DNA of 29,676 bases from a virus: positions 1 through 29,676 of the IMG/VR virus record IMGVR_UViG_3300021432_000031; one strand, written 5' to 3'. This document shows positions 5,267 through 13,300 of the stretch, in pieces. Position numbers and translations under genes: made by a program. The notes below the pieces were generated by a model. It did no database searches. It saw only the letters and a list, made by a program, of their open reading frames with translations, and was not told the origin of the DNA. The first letter of the stretch is position 1. Every line of letters starts with the position of its first letter.

Positions 5267-6762
5267 AAGTCATCAAGACCGACGCCTCTGGCCCCGACGA
5301 CATCTCCCCCGCCGAGCGCGAATGGGTCTACAACGGTCTCGACTGCGTCATAACCCGCGAGGTTCTCGATGTCCTCCTTCCTCAACTCGATAATCAAACG
5401 TCGGGGACCTATTCCTTCTCCCGCGATCTCCAAGCCCCCATCCTCGAAATGCGTTGTCGCGGGGTCCTCATCGACCAAGCCCGCCGGGCCGAAGTCATCG
5501 ACGAATACTTCACCAAGCTCGACCAACTCGAAGAGCAGCTTAATCGCATCGTTGGCCACGGCCTTGGACTCTGGCAGTTTAACTGGCGATCGAATAAGGA
5601 TTTGCATCTCCTTTTCTACGATCACCTTGGTCTTCCACCCATCCGACGAGGTGGAAGACCTACAGTCAATCGCGAGGCTCTTGAGAAATTGGAGAGCTAT
5701 TTCTCTGCAAGATTGATCGTCGCGCATATGCTGGTCATGCGCGATATGCAGAAGAAGATCAGCATGCTCAAGACGGAGATCGACCCCGATGGAAGAATGC
5801 GAACGAGCTATAATATCGCAGGCACTACAACAGGTCGCCTCAGCTCTAGCTTTAGCGAGTTCGGAACAGGAACGAACCTCCAAAATATTGAAGAAAGCCT
5901 GCGATCAGTGTTTGTCAGTGATCCAGGATATAAGCTCGCCTACCTCGACGCCGAGCAGGGGGAGTCCCGCGTCGTCGGGGCCATCGAACACAACCTCTTT
6001 GGGGACGATAGATATCTGGATGCCTGCGAAGGGGGTGACCTCCACACAACTGTCGCAAGGCTTGTTTGGCCACACTTGGATTGGCCGGGTACCAATCACG
6101 GGGATCGTGAACTTGCAGAACGGGTGTATTATCGACATTATGATCGACGTTTTATGTGCAAGAAAATTGGCCACGGCTCTAACTACGGAGGCAAACCAAG
6201 GACCCTTGCCAATCAAGCTAGAATTGACATTGGACTCATCGAGGATTTCCAGCCTAAGTATTTTCGAGCGTTCCCGGCCCACCTCCGCTGGCACGCCTGG
6301 GTAGACCGCACCCTCCGCGAGGACGGGTACCTCACCACCTTAACCGGCCGCAAGCGCTGGTTCTTCGGGAGACGAAACGATGACTCGACTCTTCGTGAGG
6401 CTATTGCCTACGACCCTCAAGGAAGCCTTGCTGATATCCTTAATCGAGGAATGTTGCAGGTCTGGAGATACGGTATATGCGTTCTACTTATGCAAATACA
6501 TGACGCAGTTCTTATCCAATATCCAGAGTCCCAGGAGGATGAAATTATTCCAAGAGTGCTTGAAGCACTTTCTGTCCCGATCATGTTGGATAATGGACGG
6601 CAATTCATAATCCCCTACGGCGTCCAGACCGGTTGGAACTGGGGCAAGTGGGACGAGGAAAACAATCCAGATGGCCTTAAGAGCTACAAGGGTAATGACC
6701 AACGGAAGCGCACGCCGCCGGTGCCAATCCTGGATCGCAGCCTTCGTAAAGTACACCGATAA
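5263..6762 (+). CDS. Family A DNA polymerase, second half (Exo III plus polymerase domain)
   Basis: This 499-residue protein carries Exo III near its start (WVYNGLDC, Y23 and D27) and then a full polymerase domain. The TGRLSSS ... TNLQNI segment is at 190-209, motif A at 228-235 (LDAEQGES, D229), motif B around 295-309 (RRFMCKKIGHGSNYG, K300/K301, H304, Y308) and motif C at 411-415 (QIHDA, H413, D414). The catalytic residues of a PolA-type replicative enzyme are all present. Exo I and Exo II are on the other polypeptide (3835-4851), so proofreading would require the halves to assemble. The start at 5263 lacks a ribosome binding site of its own. Codon usage alternates between C-ending and AT-ending blocks along the gene. 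The next gene overlaps its 3' end by 92 bases if that gene starts at 6671. Confidence 0.88.
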   Translation: MKVIKTDASGPDDISPAEREWVYNGLDCVITREVLDVLLPQLDNQTSGTYSFSRDLQAPILEMRCRGVLIDQARRAEVIDEYFTKLDQLEEQLNRIVGHGLGLWQFNWRSNKDLHLLFYDHLGLPPIRRGGRPTVNREALEKLESYFSARLIVAHMLVMRDMQKKISMLKTEIDPDGRMRTSYNIAGTTTGRLSSSFSEFGTGTNLQNIEESLRSVFVSDPGYKLAYLDAEQGESRVVGAIEHNLFGDDRYLDACEGGDLHTTVARLVWPHLDWPGTNHGDRELAERVYYRHYDRRFMCKKIGHGSNYGGKPRTLANQARIDIGLIEDFQPKYFRAFPAHLRWHAWVDRTLREDGYLTTLTGRKRWFFGRRNDDSTLREAIAYDPQGSLADILNRGMLQVWRYGICVLLMQIHDAVLIQYPESQEDEIIPRVLEALSVPIMLDNGRQFIIPYGVQTGWNWGKWDEENNPDGLKSYKGNDQRKRTPPVPILDRSLRKVHR

Positions 6763-7876
6763 CCTCGGGAGCTCGGAGCTCTTTCGCAAATGGACAGCAA
6801 TCACAACCCTGGCAGGGGTACTGGAGCAGAAGGTATGGCTCACCACGACGGATCAAATCTTCCCGAATTTATATACCATTCTGGTCGCACCACCAGGGAT
6901 TGGAAAGACTCGCACTATCATGTCTGCTCGGAAATTTTTGGGGGAGTTGCCCGACTTCTGTATCGCTCCTACCTCGATGACGATGGCATCCCTTGTGGAT
7001 TTCTTATCGAGGTCATCGAAGAAACACGTACTCCCAAAGGGGAAAGGCATCCTCGACTACCACACCGCGATGATGATCATGGACGAGTGGAGCGCGTTCA
7101 TGTCGGAATATTCGCACGATATTATCGGCGGCTTAACGACGTTCTACGACGTTACAGTACCGTACCGGGAGACGAGGATCACGAAGTCTCGTGACACCAC
7201 GATCGAGCGGCCGCAGTTGAACATGCTCGCTGGTTCCACACCCTCTAACCTAATGAAATTCATGCCCGAATTCGCCTGGGACCAGGGCTTCACCTCCCGG
7301 ATCATCCTAATCTACTCCGACGAACAAAGGCTCACCGATGACTTCGCTGAGGTTATCCGCACTCCTGATCCTGATCTCGTCCATGACCTTAACTCTATCT
7401 ACGGCTGCATCGGGGAGTTCGCCACCACAAGGGAATGGGAAGAACTCGTTATGGAATGGCGCCGGGGTGGCGAAGGGACCAAGCCTTCCCACCCGAAGCT
7501 GGTGCATTACAATAGCCGACGCAAGGTGCACCTTTACAAGCTATCAATGATCGCGGCGATTGACAAGGGCGATGAACTTGTCCTAACCCCGGATTGCTTC
7601 ACCACCGCGCTTCGTTGGCTCGAAGAGGCGGAGATCAACATGCCCCTCCTCTTCTCCGCGGGCTCGACCACCCTCGACGGGCGGGCTATGGAGGAGATCG
7701 TGGATTTCATCCGCCGGGCGGGGAAACCTGTTCCGCAGTATCGCGTGATCCACTTCGCCTGCGGGCTGGTCCCCAACCACTCCGTGATCCGGGTTCTCCA
7801 ACTCATGGAGCTCTCGGGCCAGATCGAAGAGGCTGGGGAGGCCAACGGCCAGAAGCTCTACGTCGTTAGCGACTGA
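6671..7876 (+). CDS. DUF3987-like P-loop ATPase (primase/helicase candidate)
   Basis: The product has 401 residues if it starts at ATG 6671, which has GAGGAAAA upstream. ATG 6695 (393 residues) is an alternative. The N-terminal region WIAAFVKYTDNLGSSELFRKW leads into Walker A APPGIGKT at 73-80 and Walker B AMMIMDEW with D138 and E139. LAGSTPSNLM and QGFTSRIILIY follow, the latter with an arginine suited to an arginine finger. The C-terminal 80 residues look like a winged-helix domain (MEEIVDFIRRAGKP and VIRVLQLMELSGQIEE). This matches my memory of DUF3987/YfjI-like proteins, which take the helicase or primase-helicase position in many phage replication modules. The role is inferred. It is the last gene of the + strand operon. 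Confidence 0.72.
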   Translation: MALRATRVMTNGSARRRCQSWIAAFVKYTDNLGSSELFRKWTAITTLAGVLEQKVWLTTTDQIFPNLYTILVAPPGIGKTRTIMSARKFLGELPDFCIAPTSMTMASLVDFLSRSSKKHVLPKGKGILDYHTAMMIMDEWSAFMSEYSHDIIGGLTTFYDVTVPYRETRITKSRDTTIERPQLNMLAGSTPSNLMKFMPEFAWDQGFTSRIILIYSDEQRLTDDFAEVIRTPDPDLVHDLNSIYGCIGEFATTREWEELVMEWRRGGEGTKPSHPKLVHYNSRRKVHLYKLSMIAAIDKGDELVLTPDCFTTALRWLEEAEINMPLLFSAGSTTLDGRAMEEIVDFIRRAGKPVPQYRVIHFACGLVPNHSVIRVLQLMELSGQIEEAGEANGQKLYVVSD

Positions 7877-7880
7877 TCGA

Positions 7881-7910
7881 CGGGACCTCAGGCTCTACCT
7901 GCTTCTCCCG
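7881..7910 (+). terminator. Weak hairpin between convergent operons
   Basis: CGGGA (7881-7885) pairs with TCCCG (7906-7910), and inside it CAGG (7889-7892) pairs with CCTG (7898-7901) around a 5-base loop. It lies just after the last + strand stop. No clear U-tract follows (TTCCATCATC), so a rho-independent terminator is uncertain. The remaining gap to 7968 shows nothing else convincing. Confidence 0.25.
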
Positions 7911-7968
7911 TTCCATCATCTCACACCCGCGCATACCTTGGCAGTCAGGGGCGACCGTCCCCGGCGCG

Positions 7969-8163
7969 TCAATGAAAGGGGGAGCCGCGCCCGCCTTGTA
8001 GGATGAAGCCGAAGTCATTCCATCCTAACAGGAACAGCAGCACGAACACAATAAACATACTGCCGAACAACCCATAGGCCCAACCTGCTCCGTTGCGCCA
8101 CCAGACGCCACTGAAGAGTATCACTAGGATGAAGATCATCCAGAATAGAAGACCGATAGGCAT
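7969..8163 (-). CDS. Small two-helix membrane protein
   Basis: The product has 64 residues. The start at 8163 is preferred because GGAAGG lies just upstream, and a start at 8178 would place that ribosome binding site inside the coding region. There are two hydrophobic helices, roughly residues 3-20 (IGLLFWMIFILVILFSG) and 30-50 (YGLFGSMFIVFVLLFLLGW), joined by a short WWRNGAGWA loop. A short polar tail ends PFH. It follows the DUF3309-like gene with one base between stop and start. I do not recognise a family. It is the last gene of the late operon, downstream of lysis genes, and could act on the envelope (holin-like or accessory), but that is speculation. Confidence 0.6.
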   Translation of the reverse strand: MPIGLLFWMIFILVILFSGVWWRNGAGWAYGLFGSMFIVFVLLFLLGWNDFGFILQGGRGSPFH

Positions 8164-8164
8164 G

Positions 8165-8329
8165 TTATATCCTTCCAAGTAGGAGTAAGATCACGAGGAT
8201 GATTACGACGAACCCCAAACCACCCCCGAGGTAAGGGCCGCCGCCGTAGAACGGCCCGCCTCCTATTCCACTGAAGCCACCGAGTAAGATGATGACTAAG
8301 ATGATTACTAAGATTGTTCCAAGGCTCAT
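8165..8329 (-). CDS. DUF3309-like tiny membrane protein
   Basis: This 54-residue gene starts at 8329 with GAGGAG about 8 bases upstream, sharing an A with the previous stop (TAATG). It begins MSLGTILVIILVIILLGG, has a Gly/Tyr/Pro-rich middle (GIGGGPFYGGGPYLGGG) and ends with a second hydrophobic helix finishing LLLLGRI. The MSLGTILLIIL...LLLLGRI framing is how I remember DUF3309, a tiny membrane protein family common in rhizobia and other proteobacteria, of unknown function. Presence of a host-like family in a phage late operon suggests acquisition from the host. It is probably an inner-membrane protein. Confidence 0.65.
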   Translation of the reverse strand: MSLGTILVIILVIILLGGFSGIGGGPFYGGGPYLGGGLGFVVIILVILLLLGRI

Positions 8330-8532
8330 TACACGTCTCCTCTAGCTCGTTCTTCTGTAATCCCCTCAGCCTTCATCTCCTTACCATGGGCCAGCAATAG
8401 CTGATCCATTCGACTATTGATTGCAATATGCACTTCGTTAAGATGTCTCGCGTTGACAATCCCTATCACCACCGCACCGACTGCTGTCACTAACGTCGCG
8501 ATTGAAATGATCAGTGCGGTTGCAGCTTCCAT
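8329..8532 (-). CDS. Small N-terminally anchored membrane protein
   Basis: The product has 67 residues. The start at 8532 is chosen because AGAGGATAAA stands before it; a longer in-frame version back to 8634 would run into the upstream gene. Residues 3-26 form one hydrophobic helix (ATALIISIATLVTAVGAVVIGIV), followed by a charged probably helical tail (HLNEVHIAINSRMDQLLLAHGKEM). One membrane anchor plus a short helical periplasmic or cytoplasmic tail is seen in small phage proteins of unknown role near lysis genes. An inner-membrane spanin-like or holin-accessory role is possible but unproven. Its stop is shared with the next start. Confidence 0.6.
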   Translation of the reverse strand: MEAATALIISIATLVTAVGAVVIGIVNARHLNEVHIAINSRMDQLLLAHGKEMKAEGITEERARGDV

Positions 8533-8548
8533 TTTATCCTCTGAAAGG

Positions 8549-8570
8549 TGAGGGGCATTAGCGCCCCTCA
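8549..8570 (-). terminator. GC-rich perfect hairpin after the outer-membrane protein gene
   Basis: TGAGGGGC (8549-8556) and GCCCCTCA (8563-8570) form an 8-bp perfect stem with a 6-base loop. It lies in the only substantial gap of the late operon, between the outer-membrane protein stop (8612) and the next start (8532). On the - strand it is followed by ACCTTTCAG, only a weak T-run, so it could be a leaky terminator, an mRNA 3' stabiliser or a processing site. Confidence 0.5.
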
Positions 8571-8611
8571 GTTGCCCTGGCTTGGCGTCAACTCCGGCCA
8601 GGGAGGGAGGT

Positions 8612-9313
8612 TCAATACTTGAAGCTGACCCCAACCTTGAGCCGCTGGCCCAGCTTGGGGCACATCCCCGCGCCGATGCACATCGAGTTGCTCTGGAGTT
8701 CGTACCCAGCGTAGGTGTCTGCGACGATAGGCGTCCCGTTCGCGAGCTTGATTGGGATCAAGAGCCCGGTCCCAACCTCAGGCGACACCAACCAATCCCG
8801 CCCTGAGGCAAGGCCGAACTGGCTGGAGATGTCGTCCTCGTTGATCGCCCCGTAGAGGTAGTTCACCGGCGTCCCAACAGTCGCGCCTGGGGGCAGGACT
8901 GGAAGGGTCGGTGTGGTCGGCGCCGCCGGGAAGCCAAGGCTTGGGAACAGTTGGAGCAAAGGCGTCTGCACGCCAAGGCGCTGTTCCAAATGCGCCGGGC
9001 CCGAGAGCGAGAACCCGGCGTTCCCTGCGTTGAGGTTTTGGAAATCCGCAAGGGCCTCAACGAAGATCGGGATGCTCGCCATGGGGCAAGCGTACCCGAC
9101 CAGTCCACCGATATCCCCACCGACGACAACCGTCCCAGCGGGGGCATTGGGCACGTTCCCCGCCCCGCCTTCGGCATTGATACCGTAGTAAAGCCCGCAC
9201 TTCGTGGTGGGGTACGGCCCACCGTAGATCGGTGCCTTGGTAGGCAAGTCCGCTGCCAGCGAGGTGCTAGCCGATAGCCCCGCCGCCAGTATTCCCAATA
9301 CTAGCTTTCTCAT
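8612..9313 (-). CDS. Outer-membrane beta-barrel-like protein with signal peptide
   Basis: This 233-residue protein starts behind AGGGGACTACAA. Residues 1-20 (MRKLVLGILAAGLSASTSLA) are a classical Sec signal peptide with an Ala-x-Ala-like cleavage region. The mature end ADLPTKAPIYGG resembles rhizobial Omp25/Omp31-type proteins. The body alternates Gly/aromatic strands and Pro/Thr-rich loops, contains four cysteines that could pair (KCGLYYG, YACPM, SMCIGAGMC), and finishes KVGVSFKY, an aromatic-ended strand like the beta-signal recognised by the BAM complex. It would act in the outer membrane of the infected cell. Masking or altering a receptor (superinfection exclusion) or changing the envelope before lysis are candidate roles. 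It is odd to find in a lytic late operon and is probably of host origin. The 5' end overlaps the upstream gene by 47 bases. Confidence 0.7.
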   Translation of the reverse strand: MRKLVLGILAAGLSASTSLAADLPTKAPIYGGPYPTTKCGLYYGINAEGGAGNVPNAPAGTVVVGGDIGGLVGYACPMASIPIFVEALADFQNLNAGNAGFSLSGPAHLEQRLGVQTPLLQLFPSLGFPAAPTTPTLPVLPPGATVGTPVNYLYGAINEDDISSQFGLASGRDWLVSPEVGTGLLIPIKLANGTPIVADTYAGYELQSNSMCIGAGMCPKLGQRLKVGVSFKY

Positions 9314-9515
9314 TTGTAGTCCCCTGTTGTAGTGTCTTCGCCACTAACTCCGCTGTGGCGATAGCGGCCTTAACCTCAGGGTCCGCTTCGATCTCCCCGA
9401 CAAGAGCGATCGTGGTTGGGACCCTGGGGTCGTTCATGTATTTCTTGACGAGCTCGATCGCGGCTTCGATCTGAGGGATCAGTGGCGCGAGCTTGAAGAG
9501 GTCGAAGTAATTCAT
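9267..9515 (-). CDS. Small helical hypothetical protein in lysis region
   Basis: The product has 82 residues. The start at 9515 overlaps the previous stop as ATGA, with TATCAGG in front. The first 65 residues are mostly predicted helix: FDLFKLAPLIPQIEAAIELVKKYM, then TIALVGEIEADPEVKAAIATAELVAKTL. A Gly/Thr/Asn tail (NTGGGAIG) runs over the start of the outer-membrane protein in a different frame. There is no clear signal peptide or membrane helix. I do not recognise the family. Its position between the holin candidate and the outer-membrane protein hints at an envelope or lysis accessory role only by proximity. Confidence 0.55.
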   Translation of the reverse strand: MNYFDLFKLAPLIPQIEAAIELVKKYMNDPRVPTTIALVGEIEADPEVKAAIATAELVAKTLQQGTTNEKASIGNTGGGAIG

Positions 9516-9856
9516 CCTGATATGACCTTGCTGCTGGAGGTTGCATTGGCAACAGCCTCAGTGGTGATGACACCTTTGACCTCAGGGTTATGCGCCACGA
9601 GGCTGTCGAGTTTCTGCGGGAGCGGGACCTGCTGGACATTGGCGATGCGACCTGCGTTGGTCATGTTCGCACCAGCGATGTAGGTCATAATCCCGTTCCC
9701 CTGTGTTGCAATGATAAGACACCACTTCACAAGAGGAGCGATGACCCATTCAGGAAGTGCACCAGAGAAGAAGGTTGTACCAGCAGTTGCTATATTACCA
9801 CAGATGTAGAAGGTGAGTCCAAGCCAGAAAGCTACCTTTGGATCGATGTTAAACAT
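9512..9856 (-). CDS. Two-helix membrane protein, holin candidate
   Basis: The product has 114 residues. AGGGG sits seven bases before the start at 9856, which overlaps the endolysin stop by 8 bases. Two hydrophobic helices are visible: about 9-31 (AFWLGLTFYICGNIATAGTTFF) and about 37-61 (WVIAPLVKWCLIIATQGNGIMTYIAG). They are followed by a soluble Val/Ala/Asn-rich tail of about 50 residues. Small two-helix proteins next to a GH24 endolysin are usually holins, which form the inner-membrane lesion that releases the lysozyme. The identification is from context and topology, not from a recognised sequence family. The soluble tail is long for a simple class II holin. Confidence 0.6.
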   Translation of the reverse strand: MFNIDPKVAFWLGLTFYICGNIATAGTTFFSGALPEWVIAPLVKWCLIIATQGNGIMTYIAGANMTNAGRIANVQQVPLPQKLDSLVAHNPEVKGVITTEAVANATSSSKVISG

Positions 9857-10334
9857 TTGGGTACCCCTGTGTGAATATCTTCGCCTCGCGTTGCCTACGT
9901 CCTAGCAGGATGGGCACCATAGCCCCGTGGATGTGCGCATACCGCCAAGCACAAAACGCAGCGGTGATCTCATCAGCGTTTGTCACGCCCTTGTTAATCA
10001 ACACCAGGAGCCCGGACCGATCCAGGGCCCCTGTGTTGAAGTCAAAGCTAACCAATGCATCGAACTGGTTCTGGTTCACCTGCACCGTAAGGTGGTGGTT
10101 AATGTCCGCCTCCACGCTTGCCAGATCGCTCGCCAAGATCGCGTCGGCCTGGTCAGCAGTGATCGACATTCCTGGGTATACTCTAGGAAGTCCCGCTGCT
10201 GTAGTATGTCCAAAGCCAATCGTCCACGTTCCTGTTCCGTCATTATAGGCCTTGAGCTTTGCAACACCACTCTCCTCCTCCATCTCGATGAACTTCCGGC
10301 CAGCGGCCGAGGTTTTCATTGGGGTTGGGATCAT
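9849..10334 (-). CDS. GH24 T4-type lysozyme (endolysin)
   Basis: This 161-residue enzyme starts at ATG 10334, which overlaps the upstream stop as ATGA and has AGGAG eight bases upstream. The GH24 core is visible: an acidic helix end EEESGV (E21 the likely catalytic acid), YNDGTGTWTIGFGHT with D32 and T38 matching the E-D-T triad of T4 lysozyme, then QFDALVSFDFNTGAL and a C-terminal GRRQREAKIF. It cleaves the N-acetylmuramic acid to N-acetylglucosamine bond of peptidoglycan. There is no signal peptide or SAR helix at the N-terminus, so release should depend on a holin, consistent with the next gene. Confidence 0.9.
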   Translation of the reverse strand: MIPTPMKTSAAGRKFIEMEEESGVAKLKAYNDGTGTWTIGFGHTTAAGLPRVYPGMSITADQADAILASDLASVEADINHHLTVQVNQNQFDALVSFDFNTGALDRSGLLVLINKGVTNADEITAAFCAWRYAHIHGAMVPILLGRRQREAKIFTQGYPNV

Positions 10335-13300
10335 CTCCTAGGCTCCTGTTGTGTGCCGGTGCGAACGCCCTTCCAGAGGTCACCAAAGCCCTTGGGGTGC
10401 TCCTTCCCGGCAAGGACGTTGATGAGATACTCCCCGAGCTTGTCAGTGGACTGGGTCGTGAGCCCGGTGCTGAGGGAGAGAACATCTGCCGCGGTCCGGA
10501 AGGTCTTGCCGGGGTTGGTGCGGTAATCGTAGCTCTTGGTGCTGAGGGATTTCTTCACGTCCTGAGCGAGGGTGCCATAGAGGCCGATGGAAGGATCGTG
10601 CCCGTCGATCAGGTAGTTGGAGACGTCCCGTACCAAGGGGACCTGGGCCGGGTACCCACGGAGAAGCATCTTGGCCAAGTGGGCGCCTTCGCTCTCATCG
10701 CTCTTCTTCGGCTGGCCTGAGATCAGGTGTTCGATCAACCCAACCGCAAGGCCGAAGACCGCGACCCCACCCATGATAGGGAGGATATGCTGAGGTCCCG
10801 CCTCGAACTTTTCCTCAAGGAACCCAGGCATCTCCGGAAGCTCGCGCCCTTGCGTCGCCAGCTTTGCCTTCCAAGCGAGTTCGTAGTTCCGTTGAAGGGC
10901 GTTGCTAAGGAAGGTGTAGAAGGGCATGATAAGGCGGACGAATGGGGACTGATGCCGCTGCACGGCGGAGCGGTTGGTTAAGATCGAGGACCCATGCGTC
11001 CTACGCACCGCGGTATCAGCCGCATACACAAGGTCACCATGCGTCATATCCGGATCGGCCTTGTTCAGCCGCCGATACTCCGCATCCCACATTGACACCG
11101 CTGAGAGCAAGTCCCCCGCCCCCACCGGCGCATGGCCCCACCAATTAACCGCATCGCGGAAGGACTCCAGCTTCACCCGCGTGGCATCGAACGCCCGGTT
11201 CTTCTGGGTTCGAAAGAGTTCCTTGTTCTGGGCGACGATGGTGTCCTGGACATTGTGCAGCCGGTTGCGGATTTCCTCACTATTATCCATCGCGAACTTC
11301 CACCGCTCTCGCGAGCCAGGGAGTTCGTGGATCATATGAAGCATCGACGAGGCCCAGTTGCCAAGGCCGACTTCCCAAGAGGAGAATATCCCGGCGGTAA
11401 GCCCATGCTTCGCCACCGTCCCTGGGTTGAACCCGATCATCATCGTGGACATGTTCTGGGCGAGGGAGTTGACCCAGCGATCGAGGGCCCGCATGTTCGC
11501 CGGTTGCCATTGGCGGTTGCCAGCGGCGTCCTTCATCCAGGCATCGAGGGCGGAGTGGTATTCAGGGCCGTAGTATTCCTTGAACGCTTCCATGAACTTT
11601 TTATTGTAAACGATCTTGCTCACCTCCGTGATCGGTATCCTCATCGCGGCGTCGTTGAGGATTTGCTTTAGCTTGAACGCTGCGGACTCGAACGAGAGGT
11701 CAAGGGGGTACCGCGCCCCGGTGCGGGTCTTGGTATAGCCAGAGGCGGGTGAGGGTTTCCAAAACCCACTGTCCCCCATCATGTCGTCGACCGTCATCTT
11801 CGACGAGTGGCGAAGAGGGTCCGCGATCAGTGGGTGGTACCATTCATCCGCATCGCCCCAGGGGGTTCGGACTTTGTAAAGTTCGATCCTTGCAGGTGCG
11901 ACCCCAGCGGTGTGGACGTAGGCATGCTCGGCTAGGGTAAAGGCATCGCTGTAAACCTTCCCCATCCGTTGCGCCCGCTTGAGGTCTTCAGGCCCCATCC
12001 CTGCGGTGTTCTGTAGCCAGTGCCATACCATCTGCTCGCCGACATCCTGATCCTTGGAAATGTTCCAACCGTCGATGAGCTTGCGGCGCTGGAGGGCATT
12101 GCCCATATTCTGGAGGACCGCATAGGCATGCCCCTTGGTCATGTCGATGAACCGGCCGTCGTCGGTGCGGAAGAGGGTATTGGTGAGCTTCTTGTTAAAG
12201 TCAGGGAACGGGCCGAGGTCTTTCCACTTCGCCGCGAAGTCCCTGTTCAGTTGGCGAAGGTAGTTCTGCCCTTCAGTAATCGGGCGCATGATTAGTTGAT
12301 TGAATGGGCCCTGACGATTACCAAGGTCGAGCCGGTTGAGCCAAGTCTCGGTATTCAACAAGAGCGAGCCGATGGTCCTGAACTTACTCTCCTCATGCGC
12401 CCCCTGAACCGCGGGCTTATTATCCACCGCGGCCTTAAGGCGCTCGACCAGCCCTGAGACGACATTCGCCAGATCGATCTTATTCCCCTTCACCGTGTAC
12501 TTGTTCGCCTCATGCCCGTAGTGGTTGATCGACTTGAGGGAGTCGTAGACCCCTTGGAACTCGGCGGTGCTGAGGCCCTCGAAATCCTTCCCTGGCCAGT
12601 TGGTAGAGAAGAGTTCAGGGAGGACGTTGAGGGTGTGGGTGACAGGGGGGTTGTCAGGATCGGTAGAGGCCGTTCCGTTCGCCCTATTCCTCGCCTCGAC
12701 ATACTCGCGTAGGTTCGCGTACCGCGACGACATTTCCTTCCTTCGCTCAAGGTCCTGCCGCGAGGTCTGTATCCCATCCGGGCCTAGAACTTGAAGAAGT
12801 ATCTGATGCATCCACACCGCGTCCTCTTGCGGAACACCTGGGGGCTCCCTCCTCCCCCAGCGGGGCGCGTCAGTTTCCTTAAACCTCTTAAGCCCCTTCT
12901 CAAACTTAAGAGCAAGGTTAGCATAGATCGCGGCATTCGCCTGCTCTTGCTTGGCCTTAAGGGCGGCACGATAGTCACCTTTGAGCAGGGCGTCCTGAAC
13001 GGCTTGACCGGCCCGGCCGGAGGAGGCCTCGAAGGCTTTGGACGAGATAGCCCGTAATGGCGAGGCATTGAACACCTGCCTTGCTCCTTTCAGGAGGTCC
13101 TCTTTGGTGATAGGGAGTTCGGACTTTGCCAACGACGCGAGGTGGATGGTCTCGTCAGCGAGGATGTCGATCTGCGATGGCGAGAAGACATGCTCCTTGG
13201 CTTCGCGGAGGATATTCTCTTCGAGGTCCCCATACCGCCGTTGCATCTCATGCTCGGTGGCGACGCTCACCATCTTCGATATGTGCGCCTGCGGCGTTAG

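Noticed and set aside
7947-7963. GGGGCGACCGTCCCC as a terminator between the convergent arms
   Set aside because: Only four base pairs form around a 7-base loop and no T-run follows on either strand.
8612-9313. The outer-membrane protein as evidence that the window is bacterial chromosome
   Set aside because: It sits inside a continuous phage late operon with overlapping neighbours and a phage ribosome-binding arrangement, so phage capture is the better explanation.
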